NCBI GenBank assembly: GCA_022376925.1
Contig: JAIOJX010000004.1
Coordinates: 126,133,123-126,197,122, forward strand
Direction: 5' to 3'
From: Tragulus kanchil
Taxonomy: Eukaryota > Chordata > Mammalia > Artiodactyla > Tragulidae
DNA: 64,000 nucleotides
Position 1 is the stretch's first letter; every line of letters begins with the position of its first letter. The notes under the pieces were generated by a model, which ran no database searches, was not told where the DNA came from, and saw only the letters and a list, made by a program, of their open reading frames with translations. This document shows positions 10,583-22,742 of the stretch, one piece after another. The translations under genes were made by a program, and so were the position numbers.

Positions 10583-12730
10583 AATAGGCTTCCACTAAAT
10601 GGAACATTAAAATGAGTTACAAATAAAATGGCTTAGATATATCAAATGTTTTAAATCTGTGAATTCATAATGCTACTTTGAATATAAATGGCCACTGTCG
10701 AAAGATGTTGGGAAACCCAATTACTATGTTGAAAATTTGCAGATAAAGAAGAAACATGTTTATCCTGTCTTTTCTATGTGAACTGTACATCGGGGTAGCC
10801 AAATAGTAGTGAGAAGAATCCTCTCTTTATTGAAGTATTCCAGTTAGTAATAAGAAATGATAAATTAACATATCACCATTTTGCAACTCTTAGTGAAATA
10901 ATGGATGTAGGCAATACCAACTGATGACTGCTAACATTGTCAAGCGAAAGATAATTTCTCATCATATGCCTCCTGATGGAAGCACATATCACCCCATATG
11001 AAATAGTCTTGTCAAAGAAGTTGGAGTCACATCTCATGAGACATCCAGATTTAACTAAGCAACCCATAGCAATACAGAGGAACATGCTACACACACATTG
11101 GGAAGGCAAATAGCAAATTCCAAACCAGAAAAACTATAGAACAAAGAACTTGACTTTATAAAGAAAACCTGTAAAGAAAAGAGATGAAAGGGAAACCTAT
11201 AGATTAAAACCTGTAATTTTAAAACCTGTACTTCAAAGACAATGTATATATCAAGCAAGCAGAATCTATGGAATTTATTTAAATCTCTTTTACAACAAAT
11301 TACTTTTAAAAATCCGCAACATAAATATAAAACAAAGGAGTCTGAATACAACTGGATATTAATTTTCATTATTGCACTTTCAATTCTAGGATATACAGTT
11401 CTTTGTCTAAGAAAACATAATTTCCAACTCTCAAATTTTCCACTTTGCTGAATGTTTTTGTGACTGTAATATTAATTACAAGTATTTAAAAAATGTTTCT
11501 GATAATTCCAATATCTAAAACACCTGTGAGCATTTTTAGTTTTGGTTATGTTTCTTGGCACATTGTACAACATTGTGTATGAAAAGTTGCTGCCACTGCT
11601 TTTGAATGGAGACATCCTATTATGTGACTAAACATCAACAGATCATCCTGCATTATTCAGTCAGTTTACCTTTGTTTCACCTGTGCTAGGGTGTGACTCT
11701 CTGCGATTCAGCTCAAGAATCTCAAAAGTCTGTTAAGATCCTGACCTTCATTTTGTGGATCTCCCTAGCACTGTAAGAGTGCTGAAAGGGCTTCTTGGCT
11801 TTCCAGCTGTATTTTACATGGATTCTTGGCTTCTTGCCCCGCCCATCTAAAGATGTGGCACCTGACTCAAGGTTCAGCAAGAAGTGATGAACTGGCTGCT
11901 TTTCTTGTTCTGCCTTTGCTCAAGAATATTAGCTTCTCAAGTCCTAGTTGTTTTTACCAGGTCTGAATTCCAGCTTCCCATGCAGGGAGATGCCAGTCTC
12001 TATTTACTTGTCTGCCTCCTAGTAGGGGTCTCCCTGCTCTACTTAACTCCTCAGTCTCTTGCTTTTGAAGCAGAGGAACTGGCATACTGTGTCAAAGAAG
12101 TAGCGATATGAAGAATGTTAACCTTCTCTCAGAGAGCTTCACTTCCTAGGAGTCTTGACCCTTTAGCTCCTGCCTTTTCCCAAAGCTCCCGAACAACTTC
12201 AAGCATCAGAGATATAGCTCATCCATCTTTTCTAGTCCTTGGTGAGCTCAACTGTTCTGTTACCAGCTCCTCTGTTATACCTATGAGCAGAGGTTCTCAC
12301 TGACTGGATATTGGCTGGTCCTAGGGAATTATTCTTGATAATTTTAACTCTGTAATAGTATTGTGATTATATATGTTTTGAAAAGCATCCCTATTTTTTA
12401 CAGATAAAGTATTGAAATATTTAAAATACACAGTAATGTTTTCTTCAAAGTCATAGTGGGGAGAATGAGTAGGTAATGCATGTCGATTTACTTTGAGTTC
12501 ATAATTCTTGAAGCTGAGTGATGGACATATGGGAATAGGTCATAGGGTTCTTTCTACTTTTTTGTATATACTTAAAATTTCCTATAAATTACAAAGAATA
12601 ATGAATAAATAACATGTGGCCTTTGTATTGGTCTCTTTTCAACAGGCATGAGCTGATACTTTGAGAAATAGACTAACTTCTGGGGGAAGAAAATACAACC
12701 ACATATTGAAAATAAAGAAATAGACTTTCT
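10583..12730. other. Unassigned DNA, possibly with an old L1M piece
   Basis: No gene recognised. Around 11490-11580 'tttctgataattccaatatc' resembles sequence common near the 3' part of old mammalian L1M elements, but I cannot delimit it. The plus-strand frame at 11884-12111 has a hydrophobic start but no family signature, and I treat it as chance. Confidence 0.45.
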
Positions 12731-13003
12731 GGGCTTCCCTGGTGGTCCAGTGGGTAAAGACTCCACCTTGCAGTGCAAGGGGTGCTGGTTCGCTCCCTGG
12801 CCTGGGAAGATCCCATGTGCCACAGAGCGGCTGCACCAATGTGTCCAACTACAGAGCTACTCTGGAGTGCACGCGCCTAAAGCCAGTGCTCTGCGACGAG
12901 AGAGGCCACTGCAATGGGAGGCTTACACAGGCCAAAGAACAAAGATGGATGAAAATAAATAAAAGACCAATAAAAAAATAAGTGGCCAAAAATTTTTTTA
13001 AAA
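12731..13003 (+). mobile_element. Young CHR-2-derived SINE, subtype I
   Basis: Full-length sense copy: head, A box TGGTCCAGTGGG, degenerate B box (GGTTCGCTCCC), body, then 'aagtggccaaaaa' and a T/A-rich tail without a C-rich tract. Perfect 17-base target-site duplications aaagaaatagactttct lie at 12714-12730 and 13004-13020, among the clearest in the window. Confidence 0.95.
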
Positions 13004-13408
13004 AAAGAAATAGACTTTCTTAATATAGAGGCAAGCCATTGATAGGCTGACTTCATTACCTTAGCTGAACTCAAAGGGAATTTATGAACGAAAGAGTAAT
13101 ATGCTGAAGACATGGAGGGTAGTGTGCACTGTGCATTAGGAAAACACATGTGTGCATGCATGCTCACACACACACGCACACTACCATGTCCAAGAGGCCA
13201 TCCAGGCAAAGCTAAACAACACAGACATGAGCCCAGCTCTAGTACACTGAGGGCTCTTATAGGATACACAAGGGGTCAGGAAAGAAGATAGTAAGGGGTA
13301 TAGGTCCTGCCCTAGAAGATCTTACAGTTTAGTCACAGTTCAAGATTATAATTAATTTGTGAGATAGAAATTAGAAAAATTGTGACATTTCTTTCATTTT
13401 TTTTTTTT
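13004..13408. other. Unassigned DNA
   Basis: About 0.4 kb without an assignable feature apart from the target-site duplication at its start and a short CA-rich patch near 13164-13184. Confidence 0.5.
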
Positions 13409-13422
13409 TTATCAATGAACTG

Positions 13423-13668
13423 CTTCCATTGTCACCCAGATGACAGAGAATCTGCCTGCAATGTAGGATACCTGGATTTGATCCCTGGGTCAGAAAGATC
13501 CCTTGGGGAAGGGAATGGATACCCACTCCAGCATTCTTGCCTGGAGGATTCCGTGGACAGAGGAAGCTGGCATGCTATAGTCCATGGGATTGCAGAGTTG
13601 GACATGACTGAGCCACCAACACTTTTTCCCACCAACACTTTTTCTTTTCTATAGCATTGTTTCATTTC
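13423..13668 (+). mobile_element. Bov-tA SINE
   Basis: Sense copy with 'gatttgatccctgggtcag', 'ccactccagcattcttgcc', 'gtggacagaggaagctgg' and 'gttggacatgactgagcc'. The flanks ttatcaatgaactg (13409-13422) and ttatcagtgaactg (13669-13682) are a 13 of 14 target-site duplication. Confidence 0.88.
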
Positions 13669-14178
13669 TTATCAGTGAACTGTCTTCTTTCCAATCCTTT
13701 GAGATTTCAAAGATTAAAAAACAGGAAAGGGGAAATACAGAACTCAGTGCAAATCCTGTTGGGTTCTCCTGCTCCAAGTGTCCAGTATGCAGTATCCAAA
13801 TATTAATAAAACTAGATTGAAAACACCACCAAGGAACTCCCATGAAAGCAGGATGAGCTGTTGAGATGTGGCTTTCCTCACTGCTTGCTTCCTTCAGTTT
13901 CTGCTTATCCACCCGGCAGCAGTGGCTGGTCCAGAGTACCCAGAGGTCTGTGCTGGGGCAATTGTCCTGGTTTACTGTATTCTAAGATGGATATACCAGT
14001 CATTCTTCCTTCTCTCAGGGAAACGCAGGATTTGGGCAGAAATGTTTTGAGGTTGTATGGATTCATTTGGTGAGAAAGAAATTATGAAAGTCTGGAAAGT
14101 TGTTGAGGCTACCCAAAGGTAATTGTTTTTTCATTGCCTCCTTTAAACAATTCTATTTAATCCTATTATTTTTGTATA

Positions 14179-14391
14179 TGTGTGTATGTGCTAAATCATT
14201 TCAGTCGTTTCTGACTCTTTGCAACCTTATGAATCACAGCCAGCCAGGTTCCCTCTGTCCATGGGATTCTCCGAGTATGATCGCATGCCCTCCTCCAGGG
14301 AGTCTTTCCGGCACAGGAATCCAACTCCTGTCTCTTACGGTCTACGGCATTGGCAGGCAACTTGTTTATCACTAGCACCACCTGGGACCCA
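14179..14391 (-). mobile_element. Bov-tA SINE
   Basis: Antisense copy: 'gtttctgactctttgcaacc', 'ctctgtccatgggattctcc' and a degraded tRNA-like head at the right end ('caccacctggga'). The flanks ttttgtata (14170-14178 and 14392-14400) form a 9-base target-site duplication. Strongly diverged. Confidence 0.85.
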
Positions 14392-14914
14392 TTTTGTATA
14401 ACAGTGGCACTAAAAAGATCACCATGAAGTATGCAATGGATTGTAGAGTAAGTGCAAAACCAGTTACTTTTGTAGTCACATTTCAAAAAGGGGATTATCA
14501 TAATTCAAAACTGAGATGAACACAAGTGGATTTAGCTGGTATTCTAAAACTGAAAAGTTGCATGAGCTAATTGAAAATACATTATGAGTTGTTTGACTTT
14601 CTCAAGGCAGCTCTACTTCCAGTAAGTGGTAACAAATAACTGTAGGAAAATGTGAGTTTTTAACTTCCCATAAAAGTATATATAATGCATATGCATACAT
14701 ACTCATAATACATACTGTAATACATAGTAGTGTGAATATTTTTTTACATTCTATGAACAAGTATGCAGAAGAGCAGTGTGCAGAAAGGCCCACTGGTTGC
14801 TAAGACAGAACATATAACTAGTAGTTCTTATGAATTAGAACATTATGCTTTTGGTACATCTTTGGAAATAGCTGAAGGTATCCAAAAGCCAGCAATCTTT
14901 GGTACTCAGATGTC

Positions 14915-15045
14915 AGAAGCCCTAGATTATACTGTAGACTGCCACAAGTGGTGTGATCTTAATCAAGTGGGTACACTCACTGTGCCTCCATTTTCTTATC
15001 TGCAAAGTAAGTTAGATTAAATCTCCTCTAAAGTTTTATTTTACT
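14915..15045 (+). mobile_element. MIR fragment
   Basis: Core phrases 'gactgccacaagtggtgtga', 'tcttaatcaagtggg', 'ctgtgcctccattttcttat' and 'ctgcaaagtaagttag' match the MIR core in sense orientation. Old and diverged. Confidence 0.65.
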
Positions 15046-15187
15046 TAAAATCTAATGATTTTATAATGTCATCAAACATTTTAATGAAATAACCATATCT
15101 ATCCTTTAACTATAAAATAATCCTACAGAATGATATTTTGGCAGGAAAATCAAGGTAAAGTGAACTTTGATACCAGTTATAGTTAGT

Positions 15188-15584
15188 TCAGTTCAGTTCA
15201 GTTCAGTTGCTCAGTCATGTCTGACTCCTTGCGACCCCATGGACTACAGCACGCCAGGCTTCCCTGTCCTTCACCATCTCCCAGAGTTTGCTCAAACTCA
15301 TGTCCATTGAGTCAGTGATGCCATCCAACCATCTCATCCTTTGTCGTCCCCTTCTCCTTCTGCCTTCAATTTTTCCCAGCATCAGGGTCTTTTCCAATGA
15401 GTTGTCTTTTCACATCAGGGCCAAAGTACTGGAGCTACAGCTTCAGCATCAGTCCTTTCAGTGAATATTCAGGGTTGATTTCCTTTATGATTGACTGCTT
15501 TGATCTCTTTGCAGTCCAAGGAACTGTCAAGAGTCTTCTCCTGATACAGTTCAAAGGTATCAATTCTTTGGTGCTCAGCCTTCT
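15188..15584 (-). mobile_element. BovB (RTE) LINE, 5'-truncated 3' end
   Basis: The minus strand encodes the last part of the BovB reverse-transcriptase ORF (15215-15397). Recognisable pieces are [27 protein letters not shown] and [17 protein letters not shown], followed by the 3' UTR with the (gttca)n repeat at 15185-15208. Perfect 11-base target-site duplications ttatagttagt lie at 15177-15187 and 15585-15595. The insert is a typical LINE 5' truncation of about 400 bases, missing the endonuclease and the RT catalytic core, so it cannot move by itself. Confidence 0.95.
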
Positions 15585-15639
15585 TTATAGTTAGTGTTTA
15601 GCACTAATGAAAAATATCTCATCTATATTGTATGGTTAG

Positions 15640-15862
15640 CATATACTGGACACTAGGTTGCATGCTTTACACATTTCTTTTACCTACATTCATACTATGA
15701 CTCTATTGTATTCTTATTTTACAGATAAAAATACCAAGACAAAAAAGGATTCATAAATTATCTATAGTCATTCAGCTAGTATGTGGTAGAGCTGGGATTG
15801 GAACCAGAGTTGATTTTCTCTAGATTCTGTGCTTCTTAAGCATGATCCTTCACTGCCACCCT
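15640..15862 (-). mobile_element. MIR SINE
   Basis: Nearly full-length antisense MIR: 'tactggacactaggttgcat', 'ttattttacagataaaaata', 'attcagctagtatgtggta' and 'gagctgggattggaacc' occur in the expected order. Confidence 0.85.
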
Positions 15863-16710
15863 ATCTATGTTGCTATCTATGGCCTTTTATTAGTTTCTTA
15901 TATATGTTGTGAATCTTTAACACATGGTTTTATTTAAAATATCTAGTAAAAGTATTTTCAGTGTGCCTTTCAGTGTGTGGATATTCTTATTTTTACATGA
16001 TCAAGTAAAGACAGAGAACTTAGGTGGTTGCCTAATGGATAGACTTTAGAGCTGGGGTTCCACTTTTCAACTTTGATCAGTATACTCATTGCTTTTGCTA
16101 TTGTGCTACTTAGAAACACATTAGATTCTATAGTGAGAAGGAAAAACATGAACATGAAATTCATAAAAGAACTATGTAATTGCTGTTCTCAGCTATTAGT
16201 ATGTTTGAATTGTAGGACAATTTCAATCAAGTTGAAAGAAATGAGATTTCCTCTCGCCTTCAGAGATCAAATTATCTGCATAGATTATCTTCATTGGCAT
16301 TGAAAGGTGTTCTACAGATCAGGATGATGCAGTGTTACTTGTGTATTTTGTTATTCTTTATCTGTTTCTGTAAAATGAAAGACTTGGAGAGCAAGAAGGT
16401 GGATGTAGACCAAGAAGGTGGTATCATAGGCAGTAGCTGTATGTTACCCAAAAAACAGGTCAGCTAACCAAATGGCCTTGTCAGTTGATAGACTGAACTG
16501 ACCAGTGAGGCAAAGCTCCAGAGTTCCAGATCTAGGAGCCCTTGTTGAACCACTAGAGATTGGAGGTAAAAGCTCTGTTAGCTCAGTCGAGTATTCTAGA
16601 GTCACACAGACTCTTCTCACTTGCTTTCCTCTTGTAGTAGGGTCACTGTTTAGTAATTTCCTGAAGGCTCCCAGTATGCAAGTCACTGTGCTGGTGACAA
16701 AGGCTTCAAG
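15863..16710. other. Unassigned DNA
   Basis: No repeat or gene recognised. The overlapping frames at 16444-16758 (minus) and 16505-16816 (plus) are mutually antisense chance frames. Confidence 0.5.
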
Positions 16711-17414
16711 ACCTAAAAACAATATGATCCTTGATCCAGAGAATTGTTTAATCGTCACAAAAGTAGATCAAGATAGGAGAAGTCATAAAAGTTTCAGAGA
16801 GCTTTCTTCCAAATGACAGAATTGAAAGAATAATGTACTTAAATGTTTTGAGAGGATATTCAGGCACTTTGGGAAGACCTTGAATCTGAATTAAAAAAAA
16901 ACAGACAACACCTTTTTAGGTAGTGAAAACGTAAGACAATTATTCTACTCAGTTTTCCTGGGAATCCAAAACTGCTCTGAAAAGTGGTCACTTAAAAAGT
17001 AAGACAAATATAATCTATAGAGAAAAATAAAGTATGCAAGAAAAGAAAAGTAGTCATATGACACAGCTGTAAATAGCCTCTCATGTATATAATAATATAG
17101 AACGTGAATACATAACTATCCCAAAATTGGAAAATACATATATTGGAAAGATGAAGAAATAGGAAGTATGTGTCTACATAAAAGATACATATAGGGAAAC
17201 ATAATATTATATTAAACACATCTATATTTTTAATTTCATTGAAAAATTTTAAACACATATTAAAACATATGTAGTATGATCTTTAAAAAGTATCTTTAGC
17301 ATGTACTCCCCTTCTAGATGTTCTCTACTGGTTGTTTGCATTTTCTGTTGATGCGCTGCTGTTAACTAGAATTGTAATATGTTCTAAATGTGAACATTGA
17401 AGAATATAATAAAG

Positions 17415-17519
17415 CATTGTTGTTCAGTTGCTAAGTTGTAAACTTAGGGAGGTGGTGAAGGACGGGGAAGTCTGGTGTGCTGCAGTTTATGGGGTTGAGA
17501 AGAGTCAGACATGAAAAAA
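17415..17519. mobile_element. Inverted composite Bov-A/BovB remnant (copy B1)
   Basis: 'ttgttgttcagttgctaagt' is the antisense end of a Bov-A/BovB 3' sequence. It is followed directly by 'ggaggtggtgaaggacgggg' and 'ggggttgagaagagtcagac', which are the sense strand of the same family. The element is a fold-back remnant with its interior deleted. The same remnant reappears at 18542-18646. Confidence 0.7.
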
Positions 17520-17650
17520 TAAAACATTGAGCTCCTGACAATTAAATCTTTTAAGGTTTTTGACTAGGCAAACATTGTGAAAAAATAGGGGAAGGAATAT
17601 CAATATTTCGCTAAGACTGATGATCTGAAGGCAAATAACAGTGTAGTAAT

Positions 17651-17828
17651 ACAGTCATTTCTCAGTATCTGCTAAAGATTGGTTCCAGGCTACCCACTGA
17701 AAATCAAAATCCTTGAATGCTTAAGTCCCTTATGTTAAGTGGATCGCATTTGCATATAACCTGTGCACACCCTCCTGTATACTTTGTCATTTCTAAATTA
17801 TTTATAATATCTAATACAGTGTAAATCA
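17651..17828 (+). mobile_element. Tigger (TcMar) DNA transposon, cut at duplication join
   Basis: It starts 'cagtcatttctcagtatctg' and runs through 'gattggttccaggctaccca', 'atgcttaagtcccttatgtt' and 'tttgcatataacctgtgcac', then breaks at 17828. The full copy is at 18778-19222. Confidence 0.8.
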
Positions 17829-18777
17829 GTTGCTTAAACCTAAAAACAATATGATCCTTGATCCAGAGAATTGTTTAATCGTCACAAAAGTAGATCAAGA
17901 TAGGAGAAGTCATAAAAGTTTCAGAGAGCTTTCTTCCAAATGACAGAATTGAAAGAATAATGTACTTAAATGTTTTGAGAGGATATTCAGGCACTTTGGG
18001 AAGACCTTGAATCTGAATTAAAAAAAAACAGACAACACCTTTTTAGGTAGTGAAAACGTAAGACAATTATTCTACTCAGTTTTCCTGGGAATCCAAAACT
18101 GCTCTGAAAAGTGGTCACTTAAAAAGTAAGACAAATATAATCTATAGAGAAAAATAAAGTATGCAAGAAAAGAAAAGTAGTCATATGACACAGCTGTAAA
18201 TAGCCTCTCATGTATATAATAATATAGAACGTGAATACATAACTATCCCAAAATTGGAAAATACATATATTGGAAAGATGAAGAAATAGGAAGTATGTGT
18301 CTACATAAAAGATACATATAGGGAAACATAATATTATATTAAACACATCTATATTTTTAATTTCATTGAAAAATTTTAAACACATATTAAAACATATGTA
18401 GTATGATCTTTAAAAAGTATCTTTAGCATGTACTCCCCTTCTAGATGTTCTCTACTGGTTGTTTGCATTTTCTGTTGATGCGCTGCTGTTAACTAGAATT
18501 GTAATATGTTCTAAATGTGAACATTGAAGAATATAATAAAGCATTGTTGTTCAGTTGCTAAGTTGTAAACTTAGGGAGGTGGTGAAGGACGGGGAAGTCT
18601 GGTGTGCTGCAGTTTATGGGGTTGAGAAGAGTCAGACATGAAAAAATAAAACATTGAGCTCCTGACAATTAAATCTTTTAAGGTTTTTGACTAGGCAAAC
18701 ATTGTGAAAAAATAGGGGAAGGAATATCAATATTTCGCTAAGACTGATGATCTGAAGGCAAATAACAGTGTAGTAAT

Positions 18778-19222
18778 ACAGTCATTTCTCAGTATCTGCT
18801 AAAGATTGGTTCCAGGCTACCCACTGAAAATCAAAATCCTTGAATGCTTAAGTCCCTTATGTTAAGTGGATCGCATTTGCATATAACCTGTGCACACCCT
18901 CCTGTATACTTTGTCATTTCTAAATTATTTATAATATCTAATACAGTGTAAATCATAGGCGTGCATGCATGCTCAGTTGCTCAGTCTTGTCTGACTCTGT
19001 GATCCCATGGACTGTAGCCTGGCATGCTCCTTTGTCCATGGAATTTTCCAGGCAAGAGTATTGGAGTGGTTGCCATTTCAAATAGTTATAAATACAACAT
19101 AAATGTTATGTAAATAGTTGCCGAAGCACACAGCAGATTCAGTTTTGCTTTTTGAACTTTCTAGATTCTTTTTTCAAATACTTCTGGTCTGCAGTTGATT
19201 GAATACTGAGGGCCAAGTGTAT
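18778..19222 (+). mobile_element. Tigger-type (MER8-like) DNA transposon, nested host
   Basis: Non-autonomous TcMar-Tigger element. The left part matches 17651-17828. After a SINE insertion (18956-19083) the right part resumes with 'aaatgttatgtaaatagttg' and ends 'gactgaat'-type sequence and 'gagggccaagtgt'. The ends (cagt...actg-like) and the order fit the family; the exact subfamily is from memory. Confidence 0.78.
18956..19083 (-). mobile_element. Bov-tA SINE, truncated, inside Tigger
   Basis: Antisense 3' half of Bov-tA ('gttgctcagtcttgtctgac', 'tgtccatggaattttccagg', 'ggcaagagtattggagtgg') splitting the Tigger element. It lacks the tRNA-like head. Target-site duplication not clear. Confidence 0.82.
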
Positions 19223-19817
19223 TACTATTATTTTCCAAGATACTTTTGAATTAAAGAAGGTAATTTTCCCTTGCGTAGATTGCGCCAGATCCTTGATTAG
19301 ATCAGGCTCAAAAAAGAAATCTTTGGGCCTATCCACAATAATAATGACACTTACAATTATGAGATGCATGCTATGTAAGAGGTTCTCACAGAGTGTCCTG
19401 AAAACCCAGGAGAGAATAAAAATCCCTTCCAATGTTAGGTGATGTAGGAAGATTAAATGGAGCAGGTGATTTGCATGCAGTTTACACCCTTACAGCAAAT
19501 ATGGAAAGCATTATAGTGTGTTCCGTACCTTTGTGACGTTCCCTCTCTCAATAATATAGCTGCTTTCATCATTTTATTTTTGCTTTTTCACTTTGACTTA
19601 TTAAATATAGATTCTTTTTACTCTGCTTTTTATTGTGTCCTTCTTGGATCCATAATCCTAGTCCTTTACCGATTCCAAACTAATTAGTCATCATCACTGA
19701 AAAGATAATCTTCCTACTGCTGCCATGGGAAACTCCAGTAGACCTGCTTTAAACTCTTCCTTCTTATCTTCCATGCTTTTCATTTCACTTTTTCTCTTTT
19801 GGTTTCTAGGAGTTTGG

Positions 19818-22020
19818 TTTCAGTTCACTAATTGTATTAATTTATTACTGATGCCTAGGAAACCACCCCCAAACTCAGTGGCTTGAAACAACAGTCATGT
19901 ATAATTGCTCGTGAACCAGGTCAGCAGACTGATCTGGGCTTGCCTGGGCTCACGGATGCATTACAGGACCTGTGGACTGTCTTTGTGGCTTCGCCGACTT
20001 TCCTGGTTTCAGCCAGAACGTCTGGGACCTCGTCTGGGATGAGTCAGTTTTGCTCCAGGTATCTCTCCTTCAGTGTGCGAGGCCATGAATGTTTGTGTTG
20101 TGGCGACAGGTTTACAGTAGAACAACCAGAAGGATACAAGGCTTTTTCAGGCCCAAGCTCACATGAGCACATTATCAGGTTTCATTATTAGTTTCATTAT
20201 TAGTGCCCCAGGCACTTTTCCTTTTTTGGATCTCATGCCATAAAAAAAGTATTAAAAATTATATTTTACAACTGTCTTGGCATAAAGATGAATATAAAAT
20301 AGAGTGGATTCAGATTGCTATTAATTCATTATTCTATTTATTTCTTTATTCTGCTTTTAAAAGAAATTAAGATTAAAACACTTTTGTGAGCCTCTAAAAA
20401 TATGGTGGACTCCCAGCATTGTGACCGCACAAACTAAGGAGTAAGTCAGCCCTATATTACTATTGCTTCTGCACAAGCCCAGATTGTCAGACTGGGGAAA
20501 TAGACTCCACTGTTTGAAGACAGAATATGCAAGCTACAGTGCCAAGGGTATTGTAAATTATAGCAAAGGATGAAGCATTAAGTCCATTTCGTAATCAATT
20601 TACCACATCAATTCTCTCTTCCTGTAAATTTAATCTATTTAGTTCATCTGCTTTGTTTCTTACTTGATGTTTTGCTCATTTTTGTTTTCTCTGTTTCCCC
20701 AAACATTTGCGATTATATTTATTTCATATTTTGTTTCTGATAATTACAATGCCTAAAGTGCTTTCAAATCTAATTTTCAAACTTAGGTTTTGTTTCTGTA
20801 GGTGATTCCTTTTCAGAACTTTTTAAAAAAATATAATTTGGCAATAGTTTGATGGTATAGTCTACTTTGCTTTTGCAAGATGCTTAAGATATTAAGTTCA
20901 GAATCATGTGAAGCTTATTTCAGTTCACTAATTGTATTAATTTATTACTGATGCCTAGGAAACCACCCCAAACTCAGTGGCTTGAAACAACAGTCATGTA
21001 TAATTGCTCGTGAACCAGGTCAGCAGACTGATCTGGGCTTGCCTGGGCTCACGGATGCATTACAGGACCTGTGGACTGTCTTTGTGGCTTCGCCGACTTT
21101 CCTGGTTTCAGCCAGAACGTCTGGGACCTCGTCTGGGATGAGTCAGTTTTGCTCCAGGTATCTCTCCTTCAGTGTGCGAGGCCATGAATGTTTGTGTTGT
21201 GGCGACAGGTTTACAGTAGAACAACCAGAAGGATACAAGGCTTTTTCAGGCCCAAGCTCACATGAGCACATTATCAGGTTTCATTATTAGTTTCATTATT
21301 AGTGCCCCAGGCCCTTTTCCTTTTTTGGATCTCATGCCATAAAAAAAGTATTAAAAATTATATTTTACAACTGTCTTGGCATAAAGATGAATATAAAATA
21401 GAGTGGATTCAGATTGCTATTAATTCATTATTCTATTTATTTCTTTATTCTGCTTTTAAAAGAAATTAAGATTAAAACACTTTTGTGAGCCTCTAAAATT
21501 ATGGTGGACTCCCAGCATTGTGACCGCACAAACTAAGGAGTAAGTCAGCCCTATATTACTATTGCTTCTGCACAAGCCCAGATTGTCAGACTGGGGAAAT
21601 AGACTCCACTGTTTGAAGACAGAATATGCAAGCTACAGTGCCAAGGGTATTGTAAATTATAGCAAAGGATGAAGCATTAAGTCCATTTCGTAATCAATTT
21701 ACCACATCAATTCTCTCTTCCTGTAAATTTAATCTATTTAGTTCATCTGCTTTGTTTCTTACTTGATGTTTTGCTCATTTTTGTTTTCTCTGTTTCCCCA
21801 AACATTTGCGATTATATTTATTTCATATTTTGTTTCTGATAATTACAATGCCTAAAGTGCTTTCAAATCTAATTTTCAAACTTAGGTTTTGTTTCTGTAG
21901 GTGATTCCTTTTCAGAACTTTTTAAAAAAATATAATTTGGCAATAGTTTGATGGTATAGTCTACTTTGCTTTTGCAAGATGCTTAAGATATTAAGTTCAG
22001 AATCATGTGAAGCTTATTTC
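19818..22020. repeat. Tandem duplication C (copies 19818-20921 and 20918-22020)
   Basis: Copies of 1,104 and 1,103 bases that overlap by the 4-base microhomology tttc at the join. Differences are a C-run length (ccccc/cccc), one A/C change (ggcactttt/ggccctttt near 20212 and 21312) and one A/T change (aaaaata/aaaatta). The same 102-residue frame (19883 and 20982) appears twice and is not a gene. The last 157 bases of copy 2 are also the start of duplication D, so that segment occurs three times. Confidence 0.98.
19832..20175. mobile_element. Ancient mammalian interspersed repeat, family not assigned
   Basis: 'aaaccacccccaaactcag' followed by 'tggcttgaaacaacagtcat' and a diverged GC-richer stretch resembles the end of an old mammalian repeat with the motif 'caaactcagtggcttaaaac'. 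The second copy is at 20932-21274. I cannot assign the class with confidence. Confidence 0.45.
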
Positions 22021-22037
22021 TTGCTTTGGAGTTTTGA

Positions 22038-22113
22038 CTATACATTTTTTCTTTTTATGTAAGTGTAATTGATTTATAATATTGGGTTATTTTTGGGTTA
22101 TAGAAAGTGATTC

Positions 22114-22146
<33 letters not shown>

Positions 22147-22320
22147 GAATATCTATCTATAAATATTCTTTTTCGATTGTTTTCCCTTTTAAGTTATCAC
22201 AAAATAGTGAGTGTAGTTCTCTGTGCTATACAGTAGGTCCTTGTTGATTATCTATTTCATACAGAGTAGTGTGTATATGTTAATCCCAACTCCTAATTTG
22301 TCTGTCCCCTGTTCCGCCCC
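22038..22320 (-). mobile_element. Artiodactyl L1 3' UTR fragment
   Basis: The antisense landmarks 'ctctgtgctatacagtaggt', 'ccttgttgattatctatttc' and 'gtgtatatgttaatcccaac' are characteristic of artiodactyl L1 3' ends. A (TA)n expansion sits at about 22113-22146. A duplicate is at about 23162-23444. No ORF2 sequence is attached. Confidence 0.85.
22113..22146. repeat. (TA)n microsatellite
   Basis: Alternating TA run with a central C interruption, within the L1 3' UTR. Duplicated at about 23237-23270. Confidence 0.88.
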
Positions 22321-22742
22321 AAATTGAGCTACACATTGACAAAGTAGGTAATGTGCCTTCAATTGCCAGTCCATAAGAATGCAGTTAATTCTCAGGGGAA
22401 AGGGGTTTTCCTCACCTCTGCTCTAGCAGAGGCAGAGGGTTAAGTTTCTTTAACATCTCCTTTTTTTCAGAGGCAGGTAATTTTACAACCACTTATCTTG
22501 AATAATCCTATAAAACAAAGCACTAAGTTTTTGTTCTGATAAATACTTCCTAAGTAAACCTATCTTTTCTGAACTTGCCCACCACTATAATTTAATTTCT
22601 TCTTCTTTTTTTTCGTCCACAGGACAGTTTGTTAGTTTCCTATAAGCTTGACTTAAAAACAAAACAAAACAAAATAACAAAAAAACCTTGCTATATTGTT
22701 TCTATCATTTTTGGTATTCCATAGTTAGATGTTTTAAAAATA

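Larger units (their letters stand above)
16711..18955. repeat. Tandem duplication B (copies 16711-17828 and 17838-18955)
   Basis: Two 1,118-base copies with a constant offset of 1,127 and a 9-base spacer (gttgcttaa, 17829-17837). I saw no differences by eye. Copy 1 stops inside a Tigger element that continues in the expected way only after copy 2, so the join at 17828/17838 is the non-native one. Probable unmerged assembly overlap. Confidence 0.98.

Noticed and set aside
11884..12111. Hydrophobic plus-strand frame as a signal-peptide protein
   Set aside because: Hydrophobic character comes from T-rich codons. No mature domain, no homolog recognised, and no exon structure.
19883..21290. Repeated 102-residue frame as a conserved protein
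   Set aside because: It is the same non-coding sequence seen twice through duplication C, overlapping a decayed interspersed repeat. The identity reflects duplication and not selection.
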